Source: Pyrrhosoma nymphula
Taxonomy: Eukaryota > Arthropoda > Insecta > Odonata > Coenagrionidae
Length of the DNA stretch: 64,000 nt
Reading direction: 5' to 3'
Assembly (NCBI GenBank): GCA_963573305.1
Contig: OY754338.1
Span: forward strand, 17,172,192 to 17,236,191
A program made the position numbers and the translations under genes. Shown one piece after another: positions 11,030-22,445 of the stretch; position 1 is the stretch's first letter; each line of letters starts with the position of its first letter. The notes beneath the pieces are model-generated. The model ran no database searches. It was not told the DNA's origin and worked only from the letters and a program-made list of their open reading frames with translations.

Positions 11030-11225
11030 AGAGGTGGGGTGAGATGGGAGGAGAGAGGGGTAGGGAGGGAGAAGAGGGGAGGGGCGGGAGGGGGTCAGAG
11101 GAAGAGGGAAGGGCAAGGAGGGGAAGAGGCGGGAGGGGGTCAGAGGAGGAGAAAGGGATGTGGAAAGGAGAAAAGGGGAGGGGCGGGAGGGGATTGAAGG
11201 AGGGGAAAGGGGAGAAGGGGCGGGA
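11030..11225. repeat. Purine (G/A) tract with imperfect 50-60 bp repeats
   Basis: Almost pure purine on the plus strand, with recurring GGGCGGGAGGGGGTCAGAGG, GGAGAAAAGGGGAGG and AAGGGGAGAAGGGG blocks. Such tracts can form triplexes (H-DNA) and G-quadruplexes. The Gly/Arg/Glu-rich reading frames through it are low-complexity artefacts. Confidence 0.85.
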
Positions 11226-11261
11226 GAGGTCAGTGAGCGCGATTTAATCCGGGCGGATTAT

Positions 11262-11700
11262 GTGCGGAATAAAGCCAGATGCAGGCACTTTCTAGCGTAC
11301 CGCTGACTAAACCCTATATTAGCTCTAAAACCCCACCCAACCCCTGCCATCGCGCGAGATGCAAAACGTGCCCTATCCTTATCACCGACCCCTTCCCCGC
11401 TAAATTCCTCTCCCACCCTCTTCCTTCGTCCCCTCTCGGTCATGCACTTCCCACAATGTTGTTTACATCCTCCTGTGCAACCTGTGCGATTCATACTACA
11501 TTGGTCTCACCACTAACGCCCTCAGTGTTAGAATGACCGGCCACCGAGCCAGCTGCAAGCCGTACTCGCCCAATGCCTCCTTCCCCGTCACGATCCATGC
11601 TTCCTCCCACAATCTCATTTTTGATAAATGCTTCCGTGTAGGCGTATTGGCTTCCCTCCCTCCCTCTGCCTCTCCCCTTCAATTGCGTACGCTAGAAAGT
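11262..11700 (+). pseudogene. Penelope-like element GIY-YIG endonuclease remnant
   Basis: Across two or three frames the plus strand reads PCHRARCKTCPIL, then VVYILLCNLC, SYYIGLTTNALSVRMTGHR and, in frame, SFPVTIHASSHN. This is the order seen at the C-terminus of Penelope-like retroelement proteins: a CxxC-bearing linker (RCKTCP) followed by the GIY-YIG nuclease (xVYxxxC, YIGxT, RxxxHR). The reverse transcriptase domain, which should lie upstream, is not visible; the upstream DNA is the purine tract and TA repeats instead. Frameshifts make it non-functional. It ends abruptly at a TA microsatellite. A similar family member is at 39915-40290. Confidence 0.75.
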
Positions 11701-12974
11701 ATATATATATATATATATAGTAGAGTATATATATAGTATATATTGTCTACATATAGTTGGCCGTGCGATAAACATGGACTTTCTTATAAACTGTACTGTA
11801 AAAAACCCAATGCTAAGCTTTCCTCATCAGCTTAACTAAGCAAATTGAATTTTAAATGCGGTAAAGGCCAAAATGGGGTTGTCAAGGAAATATGCTATTG
11901 CTGATTTAAGAGAAAGGGTCCGTTTTTGCAGCTAATTTCTTTCAGCCGTTTGCTTAAAAAAATCCCTGCTCTCTATCTTGAGTGGAAGAATAAAAAAAGC
12001 AAAAAGTGAAACCACTCCACAAACCCAATGCGTAGCTTAGACCACCAAGGGTCAATTGTGGGGCCCTGAGTTATTTTTAAAATAGCGGATAATATTTCTG
12101 ATCTATTGAACTATTAGTTTGCAAAATGTCAGCACTATTGTAATAAAACTGTAAATTTGTATAAAAGACGAACAGGCAAACAGAATATATAGATTTCAGC
12201 AGATAAACGAAGCAATAAGTAAACATTTTAATATTATTAGTGCCAAGATATAGTTCTATATGACTGAAATTTTCTGTGATCAACTAAATATACATATATA
12301 AATCTTTAACTTGACTCATTTTGTGCAAACTGTACGGTGAGAACACCTTTACAACCGGAGATTTTATTAAATGCTGTAAAAATTACTGCGGTGAATAATT
12401 GCGGTGAGTATTTTTTAAAATAACTGAGAATAAATATATACTACACTGTTGAATTCCTGAGGAGATGTATGCGTAAGTAAGTCCTTATTACTGGTCTTAT
12501 ACTAACTTGCTTCGTGAGTTAAATCGAATAACTATTACCAAATTTTTGAACTCCTTCCATTTCAATTGCTGTTGTTCAATATTTCCCAAATTTTGCATAC
12601 ATGTTTCATCTCGATGACAGTACATGAATCAATCATTATATTCACTAATTACCAAGTTAATGTACTAAAATTAAATGCTTTCAATTTTATATTTCTTTAT
12701 CCTAACATTACGCAACCCTCATTTAATTGTCTACTCGCAGTCAGCCCTGTTGCACTTCATTGCAACCATCATTTTAGCATTTATATATTGAGAAGAAATG
12801 TTAATAATTTAAATTTAAAAAAAGTTGCACAGTTAATATGAAGACGAATTTTCAACTTGCTTCGTGAGTTTAATAGCATATATATATAACCCAATTTTTG
12901 AACCCCTTCCTATGGAACCGTTAGAAATGTTACTTAATTTGTTAAATTAATAAAAGTGTGAAGACTAAAAAGTA

Positions 12975-13580
12975 TAAAATAAAAATATATTAAAAACAAT
13001 TTTTAACAACTGATCTTATTTCAAAATGCACTAAAAAGTAAAAAATAAAAATACAATAAAAATAGAAAATTAATTTTAATTTGAAGTTTACAAAGTTAAG
13101 ATATCTTCTATTCCAAATTTATAAATATATCAAAGTTGAAAGTGAAAATTAATATTTGTTTACTTTATCTGTGCAATTCGTCGATGATTATGAGGCAAGA
13201 ACGAATACTCGTGCGTTTAATAGATCATCTAGTTTATCATCATGATTATAAGACCAAGGTGCAAAGTAACTTACTAAGTTGAATTTGAGCCCCCTGGTCT
13301 TATAATCATGATGATCAACAAGATGATCAATTAGACCTACGATTACACGTTCTTGCCTCATAATCATCGACGAATTGCACAGATAAAGTAAACAAATATT
13401 AATTTTCACTTTCAACTTTGATATATTTATAAATTTGGAATAGAAGATATCTTAACTTTGTAAACTTCAATCTAAAATTTATTTTCTACTTTTTAGTGCA
13501 TTTTTATTTTTTACTTTATAGTGCATTTTGAAGTAAGACCAATTTTTAAAAAGTGTTTTTTGTATATTTTTATTTTTTTA
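12975..13580. repeat. Very long hairpin (about 280-bp arms, 38-bp loop)
   Basis: The arms 12975-13256 and 13295-13580 are inverted copies with a loop at 13257-13294. About 100 bp around TTCTATTCCAAATTTATAAA and the following AATATTTGTTTACTTTATCT is identical between arms; the innermost 70 bp is roughly 80-85% identical. No reading frame of note. It may be a foldback transposon; if transcribed it would give a long double-stranded RNA. Confidence 0.9.
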
Positions 13581-13587
13581 AATAAAG

Positions 13588-13830
13588 TCTCTCTGGAGTA
13601 CCGTACCATTTCCTGGTGAAAATGGCTGGTATTCTTTGCCATATTAATCGAAAAATATAATTAAATTTGCTGAGAATAAATTCATTTTACACTGTTGAAT
13701 TTCTGAGATGTATGTGTAAAAAAATCCTTTTTTATAAATAAATTCTCTCTGGAGTGTTTACCCGCACCATTTTGCAAGTGAAAATGGCTGGTTTAGTTTG
13801 GCAAATAAATCGAAAAGTATAATTGTAAGT
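13588..13830. repeat. Two-copy tandem repeat, period about 156 bp
   Basis: TCTCTCTGGAGT, a GTGAAAATGGCTGGT block and AATCGAAAA-TATAATT occur at about 13588-13670 and again at about 13744-13825, in the same order. Copy identity looks near 80%. It lies inside the older MITE-family copy. Confidence 0.6.
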
Positions 13831-13909
13831 GGCTAATATAATATTTTGTTATCATTGGAAAAATGAGATACTTTTCTTTATGATGGGGCCAAATCTTATA
13901 TTTTTAAAC

Positions 13910-16265
13910 GATCAATATTTGTGTTTGGGAATGTAAATATTTTCTCAAAAATTACAGAAAATTTTCTCCTGGCAGTGGGTAGTTAAGGGTTTTAGGGCAT
14001 GAGGAATCTATCGGGACAAGTTTTATTACCTTCAAAAGGCTTGGTTGGCCAATTGGCTAAAATTAGATTAATTCGTTAGTCGTAGCAATAATCTTATGGT
14101 AAAAGTTCTCGTTTTATTTTTTAAAAACTCGAGACATAACCTTCGTCGATATTATAACTAGCGTCAAAGGAATGTTCTACTCCAATTACTTTGCTCCTTA
14201 GTAATCGTCTTGTGAGATATATTACGAAGATATGGAAAAAGATGAATCGTTATTACTCATTTCAGCGTGCGTCTTCTGCAACCATTATTGATAATGATTA
14301 AGTTGGGATGAGTGAACCGCAGTTATCATCTTTATGGAGATGTTATCAGAAGTGAATTACGCAGGTGAAAAAAAGAGCTAATTTCATTTGAAATCTATTG
14401 TTATTCCCAACCAAAATGTAACAATATAGGTCCAGAGCCATCATCCCCAACTTCAGAGGATATTGCAGTAAATATAATGTAACTGTTGTCAGCTGCTACA
14501 GCATAAATGTAACCCTTAAGAGGGTGTTCTGTCCTTTCCTCAAAATTTAGAATGGTAACTCAAAAGACGAATTTTACCTGGAAGTGCAAATACACCAACA
14601 TTTCTTCGACGGTTAAATACTTATCTCGCTGCTGAATTATGTTTTAGACGCACAAAGTACTACCTATTTCATACGTTTGTACACAAAGTAAGCAAGGCAT
14701 CGTCAATGATGGAACTCTATTGTAAAATACTTAGTTCCCAAGTTCAATATGCTTGGTGTATGTGTATTTTGGTGTGAGTTGTGAGATATTCATTATTCCC
14801 TTCGTATTTCCCAAACGTAAACAAGATATAAGCAAGAACATTATGATCCGGTCTTAAAAGTTGTCGGTTTTTCAGATTTTCCATTGTTCTAAATAAATCG
14901 GAACCATCTTTATCAGTTGCCCATAGATCGTTACTTTCAGTTATGTCTGATTGAACAATTTACGCAATTAAAAAAATACAATTCGTCAAAAATCTCAACA
15001 ATGGTTTTAATCTTCGCGCCGAAGGAAACATCTGAGAGGAAGATTAATGCGTGCGGCGATCATTGTATGAGATAGAATTCGGAGAAACCAATTTGGCATC
15101 TCTGTATATATTCTGTGTTATGACTGTAGTCAACTCGATGTTGCTTCTGCTCCTCCGTCAAGAGCCGGAGCTCATCACAAAATCAACGAACGCAAAATAA
15201 TGCTTTTACAAAAACAACTGTAGCTTAATAACTAGTGAACATAGCGGCGTTTTACACAAAGGATGTTACTTATCATGTTTTTTCTAACTGTGATGCCAAC
15301 CTACACGATCCTGCAACGAATGGTTGCTGCGTAATTCGAGTAGTTCTGGAAATATTTGATCAGATTTTGTAGTTTTGGACGCATGCTTTTTTTAAGGTTT
15401 TACAAGTTTATTCAAACTATAGACTGAAGAAGAAAATCTTTTTGCGAAAAATTTTATTAAAGGCTATAAATTATCCATGTATGATGCAATTGATGAGAAC
15501 TAATCCATAATCGACAATGGCGGAAGCAATTATCGAATTGCTTTTCTTCTAAAGAACGTCCCAGCGCAAATAAACAATGCTCCTTTATCTGATCGGAGGC
15601 GCGCAATGCCCTTTGGGTACGCTCTGAAAAACAGATGGAAAACAACAGAGCTGTCGTTCTGAGGGCCGAGCGGCGGACTATTTAGGAAATGGAAAACGAC
15701 CAATAAAGGGCAGTCGAAAAAGAAATGGCGGGATAAAGTTATTTGCGGCGTGTCATCCTTTTTGGGCTCAGGCAATTACTTGGGAGATACTTCCCCCATC
15801 GTCCATCGCGTTGCTTCCATAATCCTTCTTTCTCACTCGTCGTTGAACTCTGGACCCAAAGGCGCCATCCGTCTTCGCGGCGACATCCGAAGTTAATTGA
15901 CAAAACACGAGTCGGCGAGTCACAAGCGGAGACAAAGGGACGAAACGCAAGTGCTCTCCTTCTCTCCCAAACTGGTTCAAGAGACTCGAGCAATGACTGT
16001 CCTCTCTTATTTCCTCTCTTCCGCTCAAGATTTCATTTCGCGGCCGGTTGAATGGCGCCGCATTCCAATGGGGCCAATTAATTTCCACTCGGCCCACTCG
16101 ACTTGGACCGTCGCTAGCATAGAGTGGAGCGACGCAATCATTTCCTTCGGATAACTAATTACTCTCGGATTAATTGTCGGTGGATAGACGGGGACCGTCG
16201 TCTTCATAGTCACCACGAGGCCCTACTATCGCTGTCTTCCGTCAGTTGAATCCCCCATCTTATTA
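13910..16265. other. Unannotated stretch with a GC-richer interval at 15.7-16.25 kb
   Basis: No gene recognised. Overlapping reading frames on both strands at 15530-16216 arise because this interval is less AT-rich; none has a domain or splice signals. TAATTA and GGATTAATT words near 16155-16180 are homeodomain-type sites, compatible with a regulatory element but not evidence for one. Confidence 0.35.
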
Positions 16266-16470
16266 GGGGAACGCGGGGCAAGATGGGGAAGCTTAATTAT
16301 TTTTGTTCATGGGATTAATAATTACATTGGTTAAGTTGTAGAAAAAATCTCATTTATTAATACATTGGTAATGTTTACATTATGACTACCAAATCATTAC
16401 TATTGTTTTTGCAACTGGCCTAAAAAAATGTTTTTTCAAAAATCTACAAAACTTCATCTTGCCCCATGAG

Positions 16471-16565
16471 GTGGGGTAAGATGGGGTAACTGATGGGGCA
16501 AGACGGGGTCACTGATGGGGCAAGACGGGGTAACTGATGGGGCAAGACGGGGTAACTGATAGGTC
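16471..16565. repeat. G-rich 22-bp minisatellite
   Basis: Unit GATGGGGCAAGACGGGGTAA plus CT, repeated about four times with small changes; divergent units lie on both sides. Four-G runs spaced every 8-11 bases make G-quadruplex formation plausible. A related GGGGCAAGATGGGG lies at about 16275, roughly 200 bp upstream, so the repeats may be subterminal repeats of an unrecognised transposon. Confidence 0.85.
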
Positions 16566-17500
16566 ACTTGTGGGGCAGTTAGTCTACACAAAGAGTACAA
16601 ATATGCGTAGCTTCCGGATCCTCATCTTCTTCCCCAGCACATGAACAGTGAGCCCATTTGTTACATTTCCAACACTGGATCCACCCTTCAGTGGACTGCG
16701 AATATAAATACCCACAATATACCGTAATGGGTTTCATTTTAAGGATTAGAACCAAGTAGTTACTATTTTATGTATCTTATTTCTGTTGATATCTTGTATC
16801 TCCTATCAATGTGCACAAACTTTATGACTTGTACGATATGTATTAGTACGCAAATCCATGTATTTCCTGGTGGAAGGAGGCATCTGAATTTATGAGTACC
16901 AAAAATGGCGAAATTTTGACCACATAACCTCAAGAAAATTCAAATAATGCTGTGCATTATTTGAGATTTATCAATACTGTAACGTCATTTATGCATGTAT
17001 TTTTCATTTTAACCTATATTATGCTTCAGTGTAAATTCATAGTTAGCAGCATAGTAGAACTATTAAATCAACATAATTACTAACATCACGAATTTTATAA
17101 TTTATTATTATGCTATTTCGAACGCCCATGCAGGGCTCGAAAAAAATACAGCATATTTTCATTGTGTAACTAGCAAATGTAAGAACGAAAATACCCATTT
17201 TAATCCTTGAGGAAAATTAATAAGGCGATAGCCTTAGCAGTAGGACAGTTGGCTTTGTCAACGTCAATTGTTGACCCCATTGAAGAATAACGTGTTTAGA
17301 GGCCGTTTTCGCTGCTTTAAATTATGTCAGTGTTCGCAAATACATGCGGCATAATGAGTACCTATCTTCGAAGATAGAAGTTGGAAACATTTCAAAAGAG
17401 AATTCATTGGCTATTTAAACATATCGAAAGGATGTCGGATGTGTTGCTTTCCTGGCGAATTATTCCAGTGAAATTCTCTCGGGCTTCCGACCGGGTCAGG

Positions 17501-17684
17501 GGGGCTATTCTGTATGTTATCGGAATTTCCGAGCCTCGAAAGTGACGAAACTTTGACATCACAGCCTCTAAGCTTTCAAATAGGCCCATTAAAAAGTTGA
17601 CATTCGTCGGGGGAAGCGACGCGACGTCACATTGACGGATTTTCCGAGGGTCGACCATGTCGAGTCCTTAGAGAATAAGGCCCC
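17501..17684. mobile_element. MITE, copy 2 of the 7710-7872 family
   Basis: The ends GGGGCTATTCTGTATG and (reverse complement) GGGGCCTTATTCTCTAAGG are inverted. Inward come TCGGAATTTCCGAG on one side and CTCGGAAAATCCG on the other, exactly as in copy 1. About 184 bp, no coding capacity. Confidence 0.65.
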
Positions 17685-17689
17685 AGGAT

Positions 17690-19930
17690 TCCGTCGACGT
17701 TTCGATGGAGATGGAGAATCTGACTCGGTCGGAATCCCGAAAGAATTTTACTGACATCAGAAGGAACTGCCGGAAAAGTTCTGAAAGAACTGCCGGAATT
17801 GTCAAGTTCAGTCGTGGATCGAATTGATATTGGCTTCAAGAGACCTTCGTTTTAATCTTGTGCCTTGAAGTAGGTGACTTACCGTGGGGTAAGCATGAGG
17901 TACTTAAAAAAGTGACGCGGAATACAGTTAGTCTGTCACCTATCACTTAACCTTTCGCGTTTGCATGCTTCCTAGACCTCTCAACTGGAACTATAAAACA
18001 GTATGCATCTTTCTTATATCGTCATGGTAAATGTTTGCTTTTGATAGGTTTTTTATTATTGCACAAGAGGAACTCTTTGGTTTAGTTTTCGGTAATGGTA
18101 AATATAAGTGCGTCTGTCTGTACTATTGGACAATTTTATTTCTTTAGGAACCTGTGAACCTTTAGGAACTATCGTACCTAAAGATTTTTCACTGTTCACA
18201 CATACTGTCCTTGTCTATCTCAGAAAATCCGGGAAAGCGATTTCAGCCACTCGCAATGAAATTAAAGCTCATTGTTTTTGGCGTTGATTGACAGAAAACA
18301 CTTTCTTAAAATGCTGATTTTGGTAACGTAATTCCGTTAACTGCGGAAACACTGTCCGTTTTTCAAGCTCCTAAGCGAATACGACGTGTTTGGTGTTTTG
18401 TAATAATGAATCCAGGAAAGTGGGAATAGTTTCCTGCGTACACTTGGCAGAAAAAGCTCTGGAGAGTACCTGTATGACACTGCATACTAAAAACATTTGT
18501 CCATTTAGCTATCATTAAACTATTTATCGAATATCATCTCCTGTACCCCTTCCCGCGATAATCACCTATTGTACCATTTTCTAGGTCTTGACTTCAACGC
18601 AATGAATCAGCTATGGCCATAAGACTGGGATAATGTAATAGCGTTAAACAAAATCAGCATTTAGTAAAAGTAATTACTATCAATCAATGCAGAAATTAAT
18701 GAGCTTTATTTTGCCTGTATTAATGTGCCTGAAATATCTTTTCCACCTTTTTGAAATAATACACTCAAAATTTGAGTGACGGAATTTTTGAAACGGTCAT
18801 TAGAATTCATGTAATTCAATGAACCGAGATTAAAAAAAAATAAAACTAAATCTTTAATCATATGAGTCATCCATTTTTATGATTAGAGCAGTCACGTCAA
18901 TACTGAGAGGAGAATATTTCTATTTACTTTAATTACAAAGGGATTGAATCCTCAGTGCCGGACGTGTAAGGTTTCTGTCCAAGTTTCCCTTTTTTCCCCC
19001 TCCTCTTGTCTTATTGGATGGGATGAATCGTCTCCTACGTCTCTTCATCCAATTTGTCGCGTGCGACGCAATTGGGCAGAGGATTTAACGATTGCACGAC
19101 GACTTTCCTACTTCCTCCTCACGGGGCGGTGGCTTCCTCCTTCCGATCCAACAGGTCGCGCTCTCTGATGCACCCTTATGTCCCCGTGCAGGAAGACCCG
19201 CATGCACGAACGCTTGTGCTGTCGGTGCAAGCAGTGTAAGGGATATGGAGAGTGCCGGCGACATGTATGCGATCTTTGCAGACATTTGATGGCGTTGGTG
19301 TCTGAAATTACTCTCCAGTAGTGGTGGCACTAAAAGAATACAACAGTTTCATTGCAACTGTTTCGAAACCGAAACAGTTTCAAAACGGAACAGTTACGTG
19401 AAATACCCTGTGTTGCGGATAACAGCTAGAGACACCAAACAATTACAGGCGATCGATCAGCGCTGTTAGAACATGGCTGGTAGTTCTGTTTTCGATGTAG
19501 TTAAAAATCTTTCACTTAAATAAAGTAACAATTTCATTTGGATTCATGAAATGTACTTCACATTTTTAATTCTATCTGCAACGACGCGACGGAGAAGTGT
19601 TGGCTGAATAAACCAGCAACCGTCTGCAACAGATTCAAATCCAACAGATTGTAGCTTTATAACCGCAACGCAGCCACAAGTGCAGCAAAACGTGTAGTGC
19701 AGCTAGAACATAATGAAGACGAATTAGTCAGCTTCGGCTATCAGTTGCCGCTGCACAGCACAGAGCGCACCAATCTGGCACGATCACGAAACTAGCTTGT
19801 TGTTTGCAACAGTTATTTTAGACAGTTGTCCGACCGAAACAGTTGCGACTTAAGATTTTTTGCTCCGACAACACTTTAGTCCACCTCTCTAGGGTTTCCC
19901 CATTACCCTTGATCCTTCGGCAGCTTTGGT
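17690..19930. other. Unannotated stretch; AACAGTTTC-rich patch at 19.34-19.85 kb
   Basis: No gene recognised. 19340-19400 contains several AACAGTTTC/GAAACAGTTT words, and inverted variants recur at 19790-19850, hinting at a decayed inverted-repeat element starting near GTAGTGGTGGCACTA (about 19317). The short frames at 18944-19330 have no recognisable product. Confidence 0.35.
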
Positions 19931-19934
19931 GGGC

Positions 19935-19994
19935 AATCTACATTCTACCCTGTGAGCCGCTGCTGGGGCGTGTAGCAAGGGGTGTTAGGACACC
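19935..19994 (-). mobile_element. LINE 3'-end fragment, copy 3 of family
   Basis: Words ATCTACATTCTACCCTG, GAGCC, GTGTAGCAAGGGGTG and CACC occur in the same order as in the LINE tail at 48026-48085 (TACATGTTACCCTGCGAGCC ... GTGTTTGGCAGGGGGTG). It represents only the last 60 bp of the element, in minus orientation. Confidence 0.5.
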
Positions 19995-20516
19995 AGATAT
20001 GAAAAAATGTACAGAATATGGGAAAAAGGTGATAAGAGGGAAAGTATGAAAGTGAATTGCGTGTTAATGGTGTGAATTAGTATTTCGTTATTTTTTTACC
20101 ATAAATTGATGATTAATTAGAAGAGGCAAATTGCGTACCTATCAGTTGGCCAGTGTATTACTCTCGTATTTCGTCGCTTCTATCAGTTATAGATATATGG
20201 TACCAGATAAGTAGGTGTATGAAATAAAATTCTCTTGTTAACGGCCTCAATAATATTCATTCCATCACCCTTCCTTCCTTCAGAGGGAATCCGATGGCTG
20301 GCTTATCCGTGAATAACGGAAACGATAGGAATTTGAAGGAAGTTGCAAAAACAGTGAGATTGGCAGAGAACGCAAGTGATCCCGGTGAAATCTCAAAGGA
20401 TAATGCTTTCTTTCTCCTACACCAACCATGCGGAGGCAGCGACTCGTAATAGACTCTTTCAGGTCATAAAAGGGTATCTTAATCACTAAAACACAAGCTC
20501 TAATTAATTAATTTAA

Positions 20517-21228
20517 GGAAGTTTGAGCGAAATATCACTTCACCTAGAATTTGATGAATTTGGCCTCATTTTAAAGAAAACACTCATATTTCCAATTATA
20601 TCAAAGTATCAACCCTTTGCCGAACTAATTTCCGAGCAGTTTTCCTGATAACATAAGCTGTTTTGCATGGGATAGATTACGGTTCTGCGGTCCAGAGGGA
20701 GAATATTGAACCAAATAGGAGTTTATAACGCCTGAATTTCGTTAAAAAAACTAACGGTCTGTAGTTCGTATGTTTTCTCAACTATTTATAACAATTAATC
20801 AATTATGCACCACAGTAATTTTACAGAATCGAAAAAAAACTTGCCTTTTTGAAGGGATTTTAGCCGTTTATCGTGAAATAAATGAGTCAAGTTAGAAACT
20901 TATGTTGGTATACTTATTTAATTACTGGGAATTTTGGTCATATATAACTATATTTTTTTGCGTCATTAATATAGCAATATTTACTTCACTGACATGACGA
21001 AAAATATCTTAGCATATTCGAAACTAAAAATGTTTATTGCCGACCCAGGTTTCATTACACAGCAATCATTATCAAGACCTTCGTCATGTCTGTGACTATG
21101 TTCCACGAAGATACGCCTTCAATCATTAATAGTATTTTCTTCACACTTCTTACAGACGCTGAAATTAAAATATAGAATTCGGATATGGCCTCAATTATGA
21201 CTACGGGAAATATCTCGCTCAAACTACC
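20517..21228. mobile_element. TTAA-flanked MITE, family member A1
   Basis: Both termini are inverted: GGAAGTTTGAGCGAAATATC on the left and, as reverse complement, GGTAGTTTGAGCGAGATATT on the right. TTAA lies exactly outside each end (20513-20516 and 21229-21232). No coding capacity in 712 bp. TTAA duplication is characteristic of piggyBac-type transposases, but the terminal sequence does not resemble that of the piggyBac-like element at 32303-34917, so the mobiliser is unknown. It ends only about 120 bp upstream of the EGF exon. Confidence 0.8.
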
Positions 21229-21350
21229 TTAACCGTGGTATTGAATACAATAAGCGAATAAAAAATTTCGGAAATGTGTAGACCGCCTCGTTATATGGCC
21301 TTTACTCTATATATATATATATATCTGCATTTCCTCTCTTCTATTTACAG

Positions 21351-21489
21351 GGTATCCGTGGCAACGCAAGCACGGACGCTTGCGAGGAGCACGACCCGTG
21401 TCAGCACGGCGGCATTTGCATCAGCACCGACTCTGGGCCCATCTGCGAGTGCCGAAACGTCGACTTCGAGGGCGTCCACTGCGAAAAGG
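21351..21489 (+). CDS. Internal exon encoding an EGF-like domain (neurexin-like)
   Basis: This is the one well-supported host exon. It is preceded by a pyrimidine-rich tract and TTTACAG, and followed by GTGAGT at 21490. Frame 0 from 21351 gives 46 codons plus one base (phase 0 in, phase 1 out), beginning GIRGNASTDACEEHDPCQHG and continuing GICISTDSGPICECR, then VDFEGVHCEK. Six cysteines at residues 11, 17, 23, 32, 34 and 44 fit the EGF pattern. The exon is far GC-richer than the surrounding intron, as a conserved exon should be. Such modules act extracellularly in adhesion or receptor proteins. The wording resembles EGF modules of neurexin-type proteins, which alternate laminin-G and EGF domains; that assignment is from memory of the family and is tentative. 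Another multi-EGF protein is possible. No other exon was found, implying introns of over 20 kb on each side. Confidence 0.8.
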
Positions 21490-21654
21490 GTGAGTAATTT
21501 AGCGTATACGTGCCACCACCATCTGCGAGGCATATATACCAACACGAAGCAAAGCAGCGTGAGGCAACGACCTCTAGATGGCGCGGAATTTTCCTCGCCT
21601 CTTTATGAGGCGAGATACCTGGAGAACTAAAGCCATAGAGGAGACAGCATAAGC

Positions 21655-22110
21655 ATTAAATTGAAATGAATTTAGTCTCATTATAAATTTTAAAAGGTTT
21701 CATATTTCTAATGATACCAAAACATCAGACACCTGTGTCACTATTTTTTCCAGATTTTCCAGAAAAATTGGAGCCTTTTCTTTTTTGGGGTGTGGAACGG
21801 CTGTGTGCTCCTAAGAGACGTTAAAAAAAATGAAAAAGTTCTGGTGTAAGATCGCGTCAGAAATATAGTGGTGACAAGTTCGCATGCTTTCTTAATTAAA
21901 TATGTTCCTCACCATAGAAATTTATTAAATCACAGAGGAACCCTTGGGTTGTGAAGTCGTTTTAAGGATCCAGCGTGAAACAAATAAGTCAAATGAGGCA
22001 AAATAAACGTGTACTAAGTTAATTACTGAGTTGTTCAGTCATATAAAAAATGTTTTTGCGTCATTAATATTAATATATTTAATATATGCTTCCTATAACT
22101 GCTTTCATTT
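21655..22110. mobile_element. Truncated member of the TTAA-flanked MITE family
   Basis: AATTTAGTCTCATT, CATATTTCTAATGATA, GTGAAACAAATAAGTCAA and TTTTTTGCGTCATTAATAT-like words repeat, in the same order, the interior of the element at 20517-21228 (20555-20970). Both ends are missing or decayed. Confidence 0.6.
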
Positions 22111-22445
22111 TAAAATAATCTAGACGTTACGTAATCGTCTCGTGAATTGTTATGCGTACTTACCGCGCAATTCATCTTTAATTCGTATTTTGATCGTTTA
22201 AAGTTTTTTTGAGCGAGTGTTTTCTTTATTCATAATAGAGACCATGTTCATGAAGTATCATGAAATATGTAAAGAAGATGAAGACCAAGAATTATGAATT
22301 AAACCTAGTAATTTAATGATGGGCAATAACTTTTGTTGACCAATTTTTGATTTTTATGGCTTCAATTCTCAGTGATAAACTAAATATATCGTATATGTTT
22401 ATGGTTTGAGTATGAATTATTTGCTTCACGACGTTGGCTAAAGTC

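Larger units (their letters stand above)
10021..11765. repeat. Inverted repeat pair bounding the 10-11.8 kb Penelope region
   Basis: CACGGCCAACTATATGTAGA at 10021-10040, continuing CAATATATAC, is matched inverted at 11735-11765 (ending ATATAGTTGGCCGTG). The match continues inward through CTCTACTATATATA. The arms are about 60 bp and enclose 1.6 kb. This could be the terminal inverted repeat of a TA-rich transposon with Penelope pieces nested in it. Confidence 0.6.
12310..13905. mobile_element. Old, interrupted copy related to the TTAA-flanked MITE family
   Basis: 12310-12420 shares CTTGACTCATTTT, ACGGTGAGAACACC and AATTACTGCGGTGA-like words with 55250-55345, inside the element at 55077-55645. 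13845-13905 shares TTATCATTGGAAAAATGAG and GGCCAAAT with 55560-55605. So the same element is spread over 1.6 kb here because the hairpin at 12975-13580 and a tandem duplication lie inside it. Ends are not preserved. Confidence 0.5.

Noticed and set aside
17690..17730. CGACGTTTCGATGGAGATGG as a hammerhead core
   Set aside because: GAAAC is present on the minus strand but there is no CTGANGA box at the right distance; the nearest reads CAGATTC.
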